Shown here: one piece after another, positions 32,776 to 43,227 of the stretch
Numbering within the stretch: the first letter of the stretch is position 1
Layout of the letters: each line of letters begins with the position of its first letter
NCBI GenBank assembly: GCA_943736015.1
Contig: OX031060.1
Coordinates: 9,809,501-9,873,500 of the forward strand
From: Tridacna crocea
Lineage: Eukaryota; Mollusca; Bivalvia; Cardiida; Cardiidae
Length of the DNA: 64,000 nucleotides
Reading direction: 5' to 3'
Notes under the pieces: generated by a model
Told to the model about the DNA's origin: nothing
What the model saw: only the letters and a program-made list of their open reading frames with translations
Database searches by the model: none
Position numbers and translations under genes: made by a program

Positions 32776-33512
32776 CAGTGCGTGCGTGTGTCCGTTTTTC
32801 CAAACCTCATTTTCTGTGAAACAAGCAATCCAAATTTGACTAAATTTTACAGAAACGACTAATATTTTAAAAGTGTTCACCATATAGGCTCATGTGAAAC
32901 TTATAATCCAATGGGCATGTCCAACATTGACTACAGGGCTAATAAGATGAGCTGCCTTGGTACAAGTCCATCAGATTGAGCTTCATGCCAAATTCGTACC
33001 TCTAGGCCTCCCAATTCTGTTGCTATGGCAACCAGAGTGTTTATCGGAATCAAGTCCTTTGAAGAAATTCTTAAGAGGCCCATGGCAGGATCATTTCTTT
33101 GAGGTTTGGCCCAAAATGTATCAGTAATGGCAGAGAACAAAATTGAAACAAGAATTGACACGTGAGTCATATATTTATCTAGTCGTCTGAAAATACTTTT
33201 AATTAAATAGTACTAAAATATTGTCACTTCATAGAGTCATATCTAGTTTTTATAATATGTATTTTCTTGTGTTGTTTGCTGAATGACAACTGCTTTTGTA
33301 CATAGTTCCAATTAAAATAATGTTGAATTTCGCCAAAGAATGACTATGCTTGTGTCTTACAATTGTTTGTTCTTTTCTTTTTTTTAAGTGTTAATGTGCA
33401 TTCTAAAGATTGTTAAGGACTTTTCAGTTCATTTCTCATCGAGTTCTGCATAAATACTACTGGTCAATTTGAAATGCGATAAAACTTTTCTTGAGAGAGG
33501 CCAGATTTTTTT
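32776..33512. other. No gene; possible old repeat fragment
   Basis: 32930-33175 contains TTGCTATGGCAACCAGAG, a phrase seen in the Helitron-like repeats (TTGCCATGGCAACA at 19530). It is probably a decayed fragment. The rest is unrecognised. Confidence 0.35.
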
Positions 33513-33513
33513 T

Positions 33514-33863
33514 AACTCTTTACCAAACATCATAACTTTAGAATTCTGAGAGCATCTGCAAACGACAGCTCGAACGCATTTACCATTTTTTCCTTCTTCC
33601 ACATTGTTTCAAAATGATTCTTCGGCTATGTTGTTAACCCTTTACCAAACAATCCCTGGCTTTTACGACCCTAAAGATAGAAGCCTTTTGAAAACATTGT
33701 GGGAAAAGAAGAAAATGCTGGTTACCAGCATTTTCTTCCTTTCCCACAATGTTTTCTACCCGTCTAGAAGCAAATTTCAATGTTTGAATTACGTTTATTT
33801 TGTAGTCTGCAGGTGCTTTCGATTTGGACCAGACTAAAATTTTGTCGTTTGGTAAAGGGTTAA
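33514..33863 (+). mobile_element. Two adjacent TTAA-type MITEs
   Basis: 33514-33634 is a deleted copy (TTAACTCTTTACCAAAC start, no centre). 33634-33863 is a complete copy with TTAA at both ends and centre GCTGGTTACCAGC. Confidence 0.85.
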
Positions 33864-34619
33864 TACTCGGGATTAACATAATGTTTCAAATGGTGCAAAC
33901 TTAAACATTAAAAAAACAACAAATGGCCTAGGGTTAAAATATTAGTCGTGTAATATCCCCACGTGGACCTCTGTAATGTGCCCTGTTTCAGAAATAATTG
34001 ATTTGCGACGCCATTGATGTGATGCATCAAGTTCAGGTCTGAACTCAATAATAATTCAGGCCCCCCCCCCTTCCCTTCCCTATAATGAGTTTTTAGTGCA
34101 ATCTAACATCCAACAACCACGCAAAAAATCTCAAAATTTCGAAATTAGCCTCCCTCCCTTTTCCCCCCACTCCCCCATTTTGAAATGCTTCCTACGTGCC
34201 TGTCAACATTTACTTGTTTTTAGTATAATTTCCCGTTTCTGACCGTCGCTGTAATAGTTTCCTTAAATCTTAAGAAAAAAGAAGTATTTTTATTTCATGC
34301 TTTCCGGTAGGATATCGAGCATTTTCGAAATTCCACGGGTTTGACCAATGAAATTACCGATTTTTAATCTGTCGTTAGACCGATTAGAGACGGCGTTTTC
34401 CACAATCTAAACTGACCCAATTCCCGAAAAGGCCCTTTACAGGAATGGACGCATACAAAATATACATATATAATTTGTATAAAGACTGTTAGATTAGCTA
34501 CTATTTAAGAAACATTAGATTTACTTTGTTTTTGTTTCTTTGAATGGCGAATATGGCATATTGTTATCAATGCGTACAGTAATGAATTATGACACTCGTC
34601 TTCTTATACCAGCACGGTC
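33864..34619. other. No gene recognised
   Basis: Includes C-rich tracts at about 34060-34080 and 34145-34175. No supported feature. Confidence 0.3.
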
Positions 34620-34679
34620 TTGCATAGATTCTAGATACTGGTCAACAAATTGAAAATTTCCGACGTAAAGGGAAGAAAT

Positions 34680-34910
34680 AGTCACGTGATATATTTAGGT
34701 GGAGGTTTCTGGCGATATACAAGTCACATGATACATGTGAGAACTGAGCGGAGAACGAATCAAATTCTTCTGTGTGTATCACGTGATCGATTACCCATGC
34801 TTTGAAGTCCACTATAGTCGTCATTTTGAAGAAGATTGCAGAGAGCGAGAGAGTCTCAGAGAGAACGAGATGAAGTCTAAATAAAAAAGCAACAACTGAA
34901 ATGTAAGTTT
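34680..34910 (+). promoter_or_regulatory. Candidate promoter and non-coding exon (weak)
   Basis: Three E-box-like sites in about 110 bp (GTCACGTGATAT, GTCACATGATAC, ATCACGTGATCG), then a purine-rich stretch ending CAACTGAAAT before GTAAGT at about 34902, a good donor. It could be a 5' exon of a plus-strand gene. No link to the receptor at 46461 can be shown. Confidence 0.2.
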
Positions 34911-34915
34911 TCATG

Positions 34916-36045
34916 TAATTCTTGTATGCAAGTACTTTATCTGGATTGATTCCTTTGAATTTTTAAGAGACAGAACTTGTACACTTTGGGCTAGCTTCGC
35001 ATTCCCGTGGATCGTTTTCGTTTATACTGTATCCCCCTCTACTATTTTTAAATGTTAAGTAGACGGCAAGGTTTCATGTGTGTGATCAAGGAAGCATCTT
35101 CGTTGCACGGATATAATTATGCATCGATCGGCGATACATTCAAATCCACAAAAGTATAAGTTTGTAGATTTGTTGAAAAGAGAATCAGTCTGTCTGGAAA
35201 TGGGGAACTGTCATTTAGAGCTAGTCATCTGAAGAAACTTATCAATTATTTAACTTCATGTGTATAGAGCTGACTTTTGAGAAGTTTTGTATACGAGTAC
35301 TCTATTTGATATCTATCTGTACTATTTCAATGTTTTGTTAGAGTTAATACTCCTTGTTTACTTTTTTAACTAGTAAGAAGTGGTAACCGGTCATTTGATA
35401 AATTAGATTTAGCACGGTCTCTTATATATTTTCGATGGGATAAAAATATTTCTTCCCATTCAGAATCGAATGCTCAGCTATTCAAAATCTATAAAAGAAA
35501 CCTTTATGTGCATTCAATAGATTTAACAAAATACAACCCTGAAAAATAGAAAAATATTAAATAGAAGTTTAACATTTTCAGTTTCACAGATCATTTTGCA
35601 AAGAAAGCCATTTTTGGTCTAGAACTCTCAAAATGACAGTTCATGTTTTTTTTACGATTTTCATTGGTCAAATTAAGAGGAGGTACAGGGAAGTAAAAAG
35701 TTTTGGTAATTTTTTCAATCATACAATGTGATGCTCATTTAAGGTTAAAAATAAGAACAGAAACCTTCAAAGATCCTTTTAAGCTCACTATTTGACTATC
35801 TCAGACAGTTATTGGCATTGCCTATGTCAGCAGATCTATTTGCAAAAATGACTCGAAAATTTTGAACGAACTCAAACTCACCTCCAAGAAGTAGTACTCA
35901 TGGCAAGTGTTATATATGTCCACTAGTAATTGGTGAAATACTTTTCTCGAATCAAATTTTAAACTAACCTAAGTAATTTTCATTAAAAAGTCTGGTTTCC
36001 GTGACAACCTTTGAAAATATTCACATTGCTTAAACATTCAGTGGC
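34916..36045. other. No gene recognised
   Basis: The longest stretch without an obvious repeat from the families seen here. AT-rich, stops in all frames. Confidence 0.3.
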
Positions 36046-36355
36046 ACCGCCCTGGTGGCTCAGTGGTGAGCGTGTCGGACTCATGACCCGGTGGTTGTCA
36101 GTTCTATCCTTGGTTGAGGCGAACTTTCTTTCTGGGGTATTTTCACCTCTCACCTCTGCAGAAGCATGTGAAAAAAGTAGTCGGTAGCTTTGGAAAGAAA
36201 AGTTGTGTTAGTACTGGTGTGAGAAAGTCAGGAAACACATGTGTGTCATCGATCGCCATAATATGACCTTAGCTGTTAAAGTGGCGTTAAACTCCAGTAC
36301 AATCAAGCAACCAAATTGGTTGCTTGTTTGTACTGGAGTTTAACGCCAATGATAA
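36046..36355 (+). mobile_element. tRNA-headed SINE with a hairpin tail
   Basis: Head GGTGGCTCAGTGGTGAGCG (A box-like) and GTTGTCAGTTCTATCC (B box-like), then a body with GGTAGCTTTGGAAAGAAAAG. The tail GCGTTAAACTCCAGTACAAT is followed by its own inverted copy to 36350, making a hairpin of about 30 bp per arm. Confidence 0.8.
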
Positions 36356-36399
36356 TCTTTCAATGACGAAGTACAGTGCTTACAGCACTTTGATTATTT

Positions 36400-36735
36400 T
36401 CTAGTTACCTAGGTAAATGCGTGTGACTCACAACCAGATGGAAATGTGACATCATTTACCTAACATTTCTCGCGCTTTACGTAATATTGTAATACATTGC
36501 TATTTACAGGGGGTACGCAACGGGGAATAGCCCAAAAAGAACTATGCTGGATTTTGATAAAGCTTCTCCCAAAAAAGGGTTAAAAGCATAAAATAGATAG
36601 AATATGTTTTTTTTTTCTTTGACAGATCGAAATTTATTTCATGTCGTGAACACCATCGGTTATATTTTCGCTCGTGGCTGCGCCATTCCTGAAAATATTA
36701 ACGATGATGTTCATTTGATGACGTAAATGTTTGAA
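36400..36735 (+). repeat. Dispersed repeat R2 with intact ACCTAGGT site
   Basis: CTAGTTACCTAGGTAAATGC is the uninterrupted form of the site duplicated around the 38059-39406 element. The remainder follows R2 order to the decayed terminal hairpin. Confidence 0.85.
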
Positions 36736-37236
36736 GAAGGACTTCGTAGCTGCATTCTGCTGTAGTAGCCATAGCAACCTGCAACTTCTGTGCAGATACA
36801 CCTTTACCTATTTATGGTGAACTCCTGGAGAAATCAAAAGCGTTTTCCAGAATCCTTTTCTCTGACCCTATGATCTTCAACAACATTAAATTATCGTCTG
36901 ACCAGAATTTCGTAGCAATGTTTTGTAACCATATAATTCAGGTCGATAACTTTTTTTTTATCGTGCGTCCTATATACGGTAGTTACAAAGACAAGGTTGG
37001 GAGTCAAGAACAAAAACTAAAAGTAGAATGAGTAAAGCGCAAGTGTATTGAATGTTGCAGTATTTTGTTCCGGTCTGACTGATCACAATAGGCGATCTGA
37101 CTTATCACAATTGGCGGCTTTGTCATACATATCCGCCAAAAAAGCCATTTTTGCTCTAAAAAAATCATCGGTCTTCAGTAAGATAACTTAAGAAAAAAAA
37201 AAATACTTATGAAACGATATTTGGTTTATTGCCGCT
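36736..37236. other. No gene recognised
   Basis: Contains tandem-like GGCGATCTGACTTATCACAA / TGACTGATCACAATAGGCG phrases at about 37075-37110 only. Confidence 0.3.
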
Positions 37237-37464
37237 TAAACCTTTGCCCCATGAGGCATTTCTATTGTATCTCAAATTGACCCTAAATAACAGTAAGGAT
37301 GAAGCTGTTTCTAATGTGTACATGACACCTTTTGATATCATAGAAAACATTGTGGTAAAAGGTGAAATTGCTCGTCACGAGCAATTTCACCTTTCGCCAC
37401 AATGTTTTCCAAAGGCTCCTACAAGCAATGCTTAGAAATGAGTATCTATGGAGTAAAAAGTTAA
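37237..37464 (+). mobile_element. TTAA-type palindromic MITE, diverged copy 16
   Basis: Centre GGTGAAATTGCTCGTCACGA / GCAATTTCACC, a variant core (ATTGCTCGT) also seen at 54961-54990 and 56155-56180, so a subfamily exists. Confidence 0.75.
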
Positions 37465-37514
37465 AGTAATATGGAGGATATTTACTTTTTTTGGGATGAA
37501 AGATCGAAATTTAT

Positions 37515-37743
37515 TTAACCCATCACCAAACGACAATATTATGGACTTGTCCAATTTGAAAGCATTTGCAGACGACAAAACAAAAGTGACTGAAAATTTG
37601 AAATTTGTTTTGTGAAGGGTAGAAAACATTGTGGGAAAAGGAGAAAATGCTGGTTACCAGCATTTTCTCCTTTTCCCACAATGTTTTCTAAAGGCTTCTT
37701 TCTCAAGGGCGTCAAAAGTAGGGATTGTGTGGTAATGGGTTAA
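37515..37743 (-). mobile_element. TTAA-type palindromic MITE, copy 17, with clear TTAA duplication
   Basis: TTAA at 37515-37518 and 37740-37743, interrupting R2 between ATCGAAATTTATT and TCGAGTGAAC. This copy best proves the insertion target. Centre intact. Confidence 0.92.
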
Positions 37744-38660
37744 TCGAGTGAACATAATCGGTAATATTCTCACGATTCGCCCAGCTACGATGAAAAAGAA
37801 ATACCGACGATGTTCATGAGATGAAAAGAATGTCGAAGTTTCACCGAAAAAAAGCCTGTTTCATTCTTCTAACTCCTTTGGGGCGTGGTGGGGGACTAAC
37901 ATCAAAATCCAGTACATTTTTTTTGTAATTCCCCGTGGCGTCCCCCTCTTCATAACATCACATAACAGCATTACAATAATACGTAAAAGGGCAAGAAATG
38001 TAGGGTAATTTACGTCACATTTCCACCTGGTTAAATGGCATGCTCTGTTTACCTAGGTCGGGCGTTGGACATTCGAACGAACCCGCAGTACAAAAGAGCG
38101 AAAAAAAGAAAGTACGTTTGAGTGACAAAATAGTGGACATTTGAGCGACAAATTTTTAACCCATTTGAGCGACATTTCAAATTTGGGGTGGACATTTGAG
38201 CAACAGGTTTTTACCCCATTTGAGGTATTTCTTTAACAGATTCTTGGACAAATTTAATGGATTTGTATACCTCTTCCATCAGCCAGACAAAGTCTGTTGC
38301 CCCCTGCTTACCACGGGGATATTTTTTTTTTGTAAAACAGCACAATTTTTTAAAAATACTTTTTAATGATAAAATCTCATAAAACTGTTAAAACTTAAAG
38401 CATTTATATGCCAGTTCTAGCCTGATACTTAAATCCAAGGTTACAAGTAAATCTAAAGCGACATACTTCACCATCTGCATACTTCTGATAAAAGTCCAGC
38501 AACTAATCAGATTTTTCCCTCTCCAGCCCAGAGATCGGAGCTGATCATTGATGTTTCTAATTTTGATGTTGTTTGTCTGGACCATTATTTGTTCTGCATG
38601 AGTCCGACGGCACTTCAGCCCAAAGAGGTGGGGGGAAAAGCACTTTTAACCGGTGAAAAT

Positions 38661-38877
38661 TTGTTATTTGTGCCACTGTGGCAATTATGTTGAAAATGCG
38701 CAGCATTATTCTTTTCACTGCCTGTCATATACCAATCAAAGATTGATATTATTTCGCAAACTCCGCAAATGCATGTATCACCCTTTAAGCTTAAATTTAT
38801 TATTGTTTGGATCTGATAATTTAAGCCTTAATGATAATATTAAAATAGTTTATTCTGTCCAAGAATTTAAGGTTTGA
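38661..38877 (+). pseudogene. C-terminal fragment of a non-LTR reverse transcriptase ORF
   Basis: The frame has a C-x-C-G ... H-Y-x-x-x-C-x-x-Y pattern (residues like CHCGNYVENAQHYSFHC), followed by LLLFGSDNLS and VQEFKV before the stop. This is the usual extreme C-terminus of jockey/CR1-type LINE ORF2 proteins. The domain itself is absent through 5' truncation, so it is a dead fragment. Confidence 0.7.
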
Positions 38878-39274
38878 ATAACCGTTTATTATACGTTCCT
38901 TGAGCCCATCCTATATGAGTCGTCATTTGATCAGAATTCTCCAATCTCAAATCCGGGCTGACAATATATCTTTAATCTTTATCACTCTGATGTTGTCTAG
39001 TACATTAGTCTTTGGTGTTCAGATTTTTCATTATCTGTTTCTCTTTATTATCCCTAACTACTGAAAAGTTTGAAATTTTTTCAGCTGCCATAAGACTGTT
39101 GTTTCCTAAACATGTAATTGGAGGAAGGGAATGGCCGAAGCCAAGTTGTGAGAACTTGTGGCCAGACCCCTTTGCCAATTTACATTTGTCATTCCTTGTA
39201 CTAGTAATTGTGTTTATGTATTGCTTTTGTTGACATGTACATATGTAAAGCAATAAAATATGTTTACACTAAAC
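38661..39274 (+). mobile_element. 5'-truncated LINE, 14-bp TSD TAACCGGTGAAAAT
   Basis: The direct repeat TAACCGGTGAAAAT is at 38647-38660 and 39275-39288. The insert begins in coding sequence and ends after CAATAAAATATGTTTACAC, a polyadenylation-like tail, as expected for target-primed reverse transcription. Confidence 0.85.
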
Positions 39275-39530
39275 TAACCGGTGAAAATCATTTGTCCACC
39301 TGGAAATACAGGTGGACGTTAAAATCCGTCGCTCAAATGACCACCAAAGCTGTCGCTCAAATGTCCACTACAAAAATGTTCAATTTCGCTCAAATGTCCT
39401 GCGCCCACCTAGGTAACTAGTGCGCAAGAACTACTGTTTTTTTCGCCTTCAATCAAAGAGTTAGAAAATAAAATCCGTATTTTCACGGGTTTTAGCCATG
39501 AAATATCGAACAATATTCCAACTTTATTTC

Positions 39531-39984
39531 TCTATAAACTACCGTATAGCATGTCATAAATTAGCATTATTTCTTACTACGGTTTTCATTAGTTTATAGA
39601 AAACTAATGGCGAGTTATATACTTGTAATTCACCGATGGATGTTATATATTTTTCTCTGTCAGTGTTCAGCGTTAGTACTTGGCATGTGCTGATTAAAGT
39701 AATTGATGAATTTTAATGAGGGACTAGGGTTTATGTAAATACAGATAAACTGCTACGTTAAAATGGATTAATGATCAAAATAAACCTTCGTTGGATAGTT
39801 TATAGAAAATAGACGGTCATGAATTTTCAAACATGAGCCTGTTGATTGGATGGAAAAGTAGAACAAAGACTTAAAGCTGTGGGGAATCATTTCCTCGTCA
39901 CAGTGAATATTTTCCTTCTGTCGAAAATCTGGAACCACTTTCTTGTTCTACTGTTAAAAGTGGCATTTGTTGACAAAATAATCA
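39531..39984. other. No gene recognised
   Basis: AT-rich; TTAGTTTATAGAAAACTAAT at about 39588-39607 is a short hairpin. Confidence 0.3.
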
Positions 39985-39989
39985 GAGGA

Positions 39990-40180
39990 AATATAACATA
40001 ATTATAATTTATTTCATCAGCTTGCGGTTAATATGGGGAAATATTTGCATCGACAGGGAAATGTCCACGAAAATAACCCGTGCCTTACGGCACGAATTAT
40101 TTTCGCATATACCTTTCCCTGTTTCGGCAAATATTTCCCCATATTAATAACCACAAGCTGATGAAATAAATTCTATTTAA
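39990..40180. repeat. Palindromic element of about 180 bp
   Basis: TTTATTTCATCAGCTTGCGG ... GGGGAAATATTTGC is mirrored by GCAAATATTTCCCC ... CAAGCTGATGAAATAAA. The centre is CCCGTGCCTTACGGCACG. A foldback MITE. Confidence 0.85.
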
Positions 40181-40202
40181 ATCACACAAACAATATGTCC
40201 TA

Positions 40203-40328
40203 ACCTTTTTACCGAACAATATTTGAACAACCCGAACGGGTTAAGCATTTAAAAATATTATGGGAAAAAAGTAGAAAATAACTTGTAAACAGCAGTTTCT
40301 CCTCCTCCACAATGTTTTCTACCCTTTA
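40203..40328 (+). mobile_element. TTAA-type MITE, truncated copy 18
   Basis: Decayed centre (AAAATAACTTGTAAACAGCA) and CACAATGTTTTCTACCC; the right side is missing, joining directly to R2. Confidence 0.6.
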
Positions 40329-40329
40329 T

Positions 40330-40768
40330 TTCATGCGATCCGTTAGGATATCGAGGAATAGCAGTGAAAATATTTTTCGATCTTACCCTCGTACCACCAG
40401 TGAAAATACCGATTTTCACGTTCTTGTTGCCTAGGTAAATTGCGCGTGCCTAACAACCAGATGGGATATATGACGTCATATACCTTACATTTCTCGCGCT
40501 TGACGTAACGTTGCTATGCGGGAGGGGTACGCCACGGGGAATAAGGGAAAAGAACTGTACTGAATTTTGATAAAGCTCCTCCAAGAAAGGGTAAAAAGCA
40601 TGAAATAAATAGAATATTTGTTTTTTTTTCGGTGAAAGATCGAAATTTATTTCATCTCGTGAACACCATCGGTAATATTTTCACTCGTGGCTGCGCCACT
40701 CGTGAAAATATTACCGATGGTATCCACTCGATGAAATAAATTTCGATCTTTCACCAATAGCAACAAAT
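40330..40768 (+). repeat. Dispersed repeat R2, fullest copy
   Basis: Complete order from TTTCATGCGATCCGTTAGGA to the terminal hairpin GATCGAAATTTATTTCATC ... GATGAAATAAATTTCGATC at about 40640-40757. GTTGCCTAGGTAAATTGC marks the site equivalent to ACCTAGGT. Confidence 0.85.
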
Positions 40769-40769
40769 A

Positions 40770-41460
40770 TCCTCTATTTAATCCTCGAAAAAACGAAGAT
40801 ATTGATCCCTTCATGGATTCGAATCCCGCCAGGTGCGGCTTGTATTTAAGCTATGCATTTGTTTCTATGTTACGGACCTTGTTCGTAAGATGGGGGCTCG
40901 TTCAGGATAGGCCATAGAGCCATTAATCCCATTTGTTGTCAAAAAACCCCCGGATTTTCTGCTTAATGAGGCTTTGAGTCATCAATGAATGATGACTTTA
41001 AGAGCTCAGCGGGTGTGTTACGAAAGATCACTCCTTCCTTACTGCATAGGTTTCCCGCATAAAATCAATACCTGACAACTACGTCAGAGAGGATTTTCTT
41101 TGGCTCAGTGGTTATGATATTGCACTTTTAATCCTCGAAAAACGAGGATATTTATCCCTTCGAGGTTTCGAATCCCGCTAGATGTGGTTTTGTATTAAAT
41201 TTTGATCTAAGCATTTATTTTTTTTTTTCTTTGTGACGGACCTTGTTCGTCAGATAGAGGCTCGTCCGGGATAGGCCATTGAGCCATTAATCCCATTTTG
41301 TTATCCAAAAAGGGACTTTCTGCCTATTGAGTCATCAATAAATGATGATTTTAAGATTTTTCGAATCCCGCAAGATGCGATTTGTATTTGAGCTACGCAT
41401 TTATTTGTTTCTTTGTTACGGACTTTGTTCGTACGAGTTTTTGGTTTTCAAACAAAGAAT
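40770..41460 (+). mobile_element. Three tandem tRNA-headed SINE units
   Basis: GGATTCGAATCCCGCCAGG, GGTTTCGAATCCCGCTAGA and TTTCGAATCCCGCAAGATG B-box-type sequences at about 40815, 41163 and 41357. The middle unit keeps the A box region TTTGGCTCAGTGGTTATG. Bodies share TTACGGACCTTGTTCGTAAG and GGATAGGCCAT. A minus-strand relative is at 51375-51510. Confidence 0.75.
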
Positions 41461-41695
41461 TTAACGCTTTACCACTCAGTCCCGAATATTAACAACCCTT
41501 ACAAAATAAGCTTTTGAAAACTAGACTTAGTCACAAAGGGTGAAATGCTGATAACCATTCTCCCTTTTTCCGAGAATGTTTTCTATCCTATCATTAAAAA
41601 AAATCCATTATCTGACGCTGATTTAATCTGTGGTCTGCAAACTTTTTTTTTTTACATAAACAAGTCGGTTCTTTTGTCGTCTGATAAAGAGTCTA
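41460..41695 (+). mobile_element. TTAA-type MITE, diverged copy 19
   Basis: TTTAACGCTTTACCACTCAG start, degenerate centre GAAATGCTGATAACCATTC, end GTCGTCTGATAAAGAG. Confidence 0.7.
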
Positions 41696-41704
41696 GGGAA
41701 GAAT

Positions 41705-41792
41705 AACGTCGGTTTACTTCAAAAACCGCGTAACTACAGCTTGTTTCAAGCTGTAGTTACGAGGTTTTTGAAGTAAACCGACTATAAATTAA
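41705..41792. mobile_element. Palindromic MITE of about 85 bp, GTCGGTTTACTTC
   Basis: GTCGGTTTACTTCAAAAACC and GTAACTACAGCTTG meet TTTC then the mirrored right arm. A second copy is at 52062-52143. Confidence 0.85.
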
Positions 41793-41944
41793 AAATTGTC
41801 CACTATACGAGTTCAACGATCAAAGATTACTAATTCAGAAAAGTAAACATGTTAAGAGATCTGCTTCCTTGATAAGTTACAGAGGCAAGAATTCGTGCAT
41901 GGGCATATACATATAAATTACTGTTTTTTTCTATTTGTACGCTG

Positions 41945-42050
41945 ACCCCTAGGCTGCAACGCACGACGCACTGTCCATTTGCGGACAGAGTAGATCAAGA
42001 TCAGACTGCCCAGAAAATGCAGTCTGATCTTGAATATACACTCTCAGATA
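41945..42050. mobile_element. GATCAGACTGCAC palindromic MITE, copy e
   Basis: CCCCTAGGCTGCAACGC left end; GATCAAGATCAGACTGCCCA / TGCAGTCTGATCTTGA centre. Confidence 0.8.
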
Positions 42051-42252
42051 TGGAAATGTATACATAATTTCTGCAAAAAGTCATTTCGAAATACCAAAAT
42101 TTGTGTGTTTACTTTAGACATGAAACTTTCATATCAGTTAATCAATAGGATAAAAGTTCACCTTTATCCTGCTGTATAGCTCATATGAAATTTTCGATTC
42201 GAGAATAAAAAAACACAAATATTGCTTCTTCAAGTGTAACTTTTGAGGAATA

Positions 42253-42368
42253 ATATCTCGTTAGCGGACAGTGTAGATCCAAGATCAGACTGCACGTTCT
42301 GTGCAGTCTGATCTTGATCTACGCTGACCGCAAGAGGTCAGTAAATCGCGCTTTAATAGTAGCCTAAG
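42253..42368. mobile_element. GATCAGACTGCAC palindromic MITE, copy f
   Basis: GCGGACAGTGTAGATCCAAG, intact centre, and a right flank AAGAGGTCAGTAAATCGCGC ending TAGCCTAAG. Confidence 0.85.
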
Positions 42369-42604
42369 TCTTAAATTTTACACTTGTGTAACGTATTAAT
42401 ATTGATTGCAAAAAAACTTTTGACAAATTGAATGAATTTCTTTTGATATTGCTTCCTTATGCTGCCATGGTATCTTTTCGCGGGGATGTGCTTAGTTTCA
42501 GTTATTGACTCTAATCAGGATTTGAACTCCGTGTCATCGATGCGAAGCGGATCTTCTTCCTGAACACCTCTCTCTCCTGCGATATGTTCAAGTAAGTACT
42601 TGTA

Positions 42605-42840
42605 CATCATTAGTTGTACGGTCAGATGTTAGGGGACTTTGAAACCTGTTCAAGACTGACGAATCATGTCGGTCCGAGTCTAGGTTAACATGCTCACGGG
42701 ACCTCGGTTTAATAATGTCTCATCCGAATGACTTATTTGTAATTTTAGTTGGCCAGCCGGGGATTCGAACCCACAACCTGTAGTGACCCGAAACATTGTG
42801 TTCACAAGTACTACGATCTACCTATTGAGCTATATTTTTT
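42605..42840 (-). mobile_element. tRNA-headed SINE, minus, joined to palindrome fragment
   Basis: On the minus strand TAGCTCAATAGGTAGATCG (A box-like) and TGTGGGTTCGAATCCCCGG (B box) at about 42835-42760. 42613-42720 is a decayed copy of the GTACGGTCAGGTGGCAGG palindrome. Confidence 0.7.
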
Positions 42841-43227
42841 TAATCATTCAATTGAAATGACCATACAAAGTCTTGTCGTTTACTTTAAATTCAATACGGA
42901 GTGTGAAATAAAGAGATCATTCATTTTAAACATGTTTGGGTACAATACTGACTTAATTTAGATTCATACACTGCAGAACCAGTCTATATTTTGGACTCGG
43001 CTGTCGACTTGTCCAAAATATAAACTAGTTCTGAAGTGTACACATCCAATAGAATTCATTATTGTAACCAAGTATGTTAAATAACCTCATAGTAAAGTAC
43101 CGAAGCATGTTAAATAACCTCACATTATTAACGTTATGTAAGGGGACGTATAACATGTTATAAGCATAATTTCTATAATGTTGTAGGTTGGGCTGTTAGC
43201 CTACATTTACGATAGAAAATATATTAT
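42841..43227. other. No gene recognised
   Basis: A short inverted pair (CAGAACCAGTCTATATTTTG / CCAAAATATAAACTAGTTCTG-like) lies at about 42974-43038. Otherwise nothing. Confidence 0.35.

Larger units (their letters stand above)
38059..39406. mobile_element. hAT-like element, 1348 bp, 8-bp TSD ACCTAGGT
   Basis: ACCTAGGT at 38051-38058 and 39407-39414. Terminal repeats CGGGCGTTGGACATTCGAAC and, inverted, GGGCGCAGGACATTTGAGCG. Subterminal GGACATTTGAGCGACA units repeat several times on both sides. R2 at 36406-36420 shows the empty site. No transposase; it contains a LINE fragment. Confidence 0.85.
37470..39530 (-). repeat. Dispersed repeat R2, inverted, carrying two insertions
   Basis: R2 sequence is present at 37470-37514, 37744-38058 and 39407-39530. 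It is split by a MITE (37515-37743) and by the hAT-like element (38059-39406). Rejoined flanks match 36400-36735 and 40330-40770. Confidence 0.8.

Noticed and set aside
42749-42836. Possible tRNA gene on the minus strand
   Set aside because: B box is perfect, but the anticodon region is too long and the ends do not pair; SINE head.
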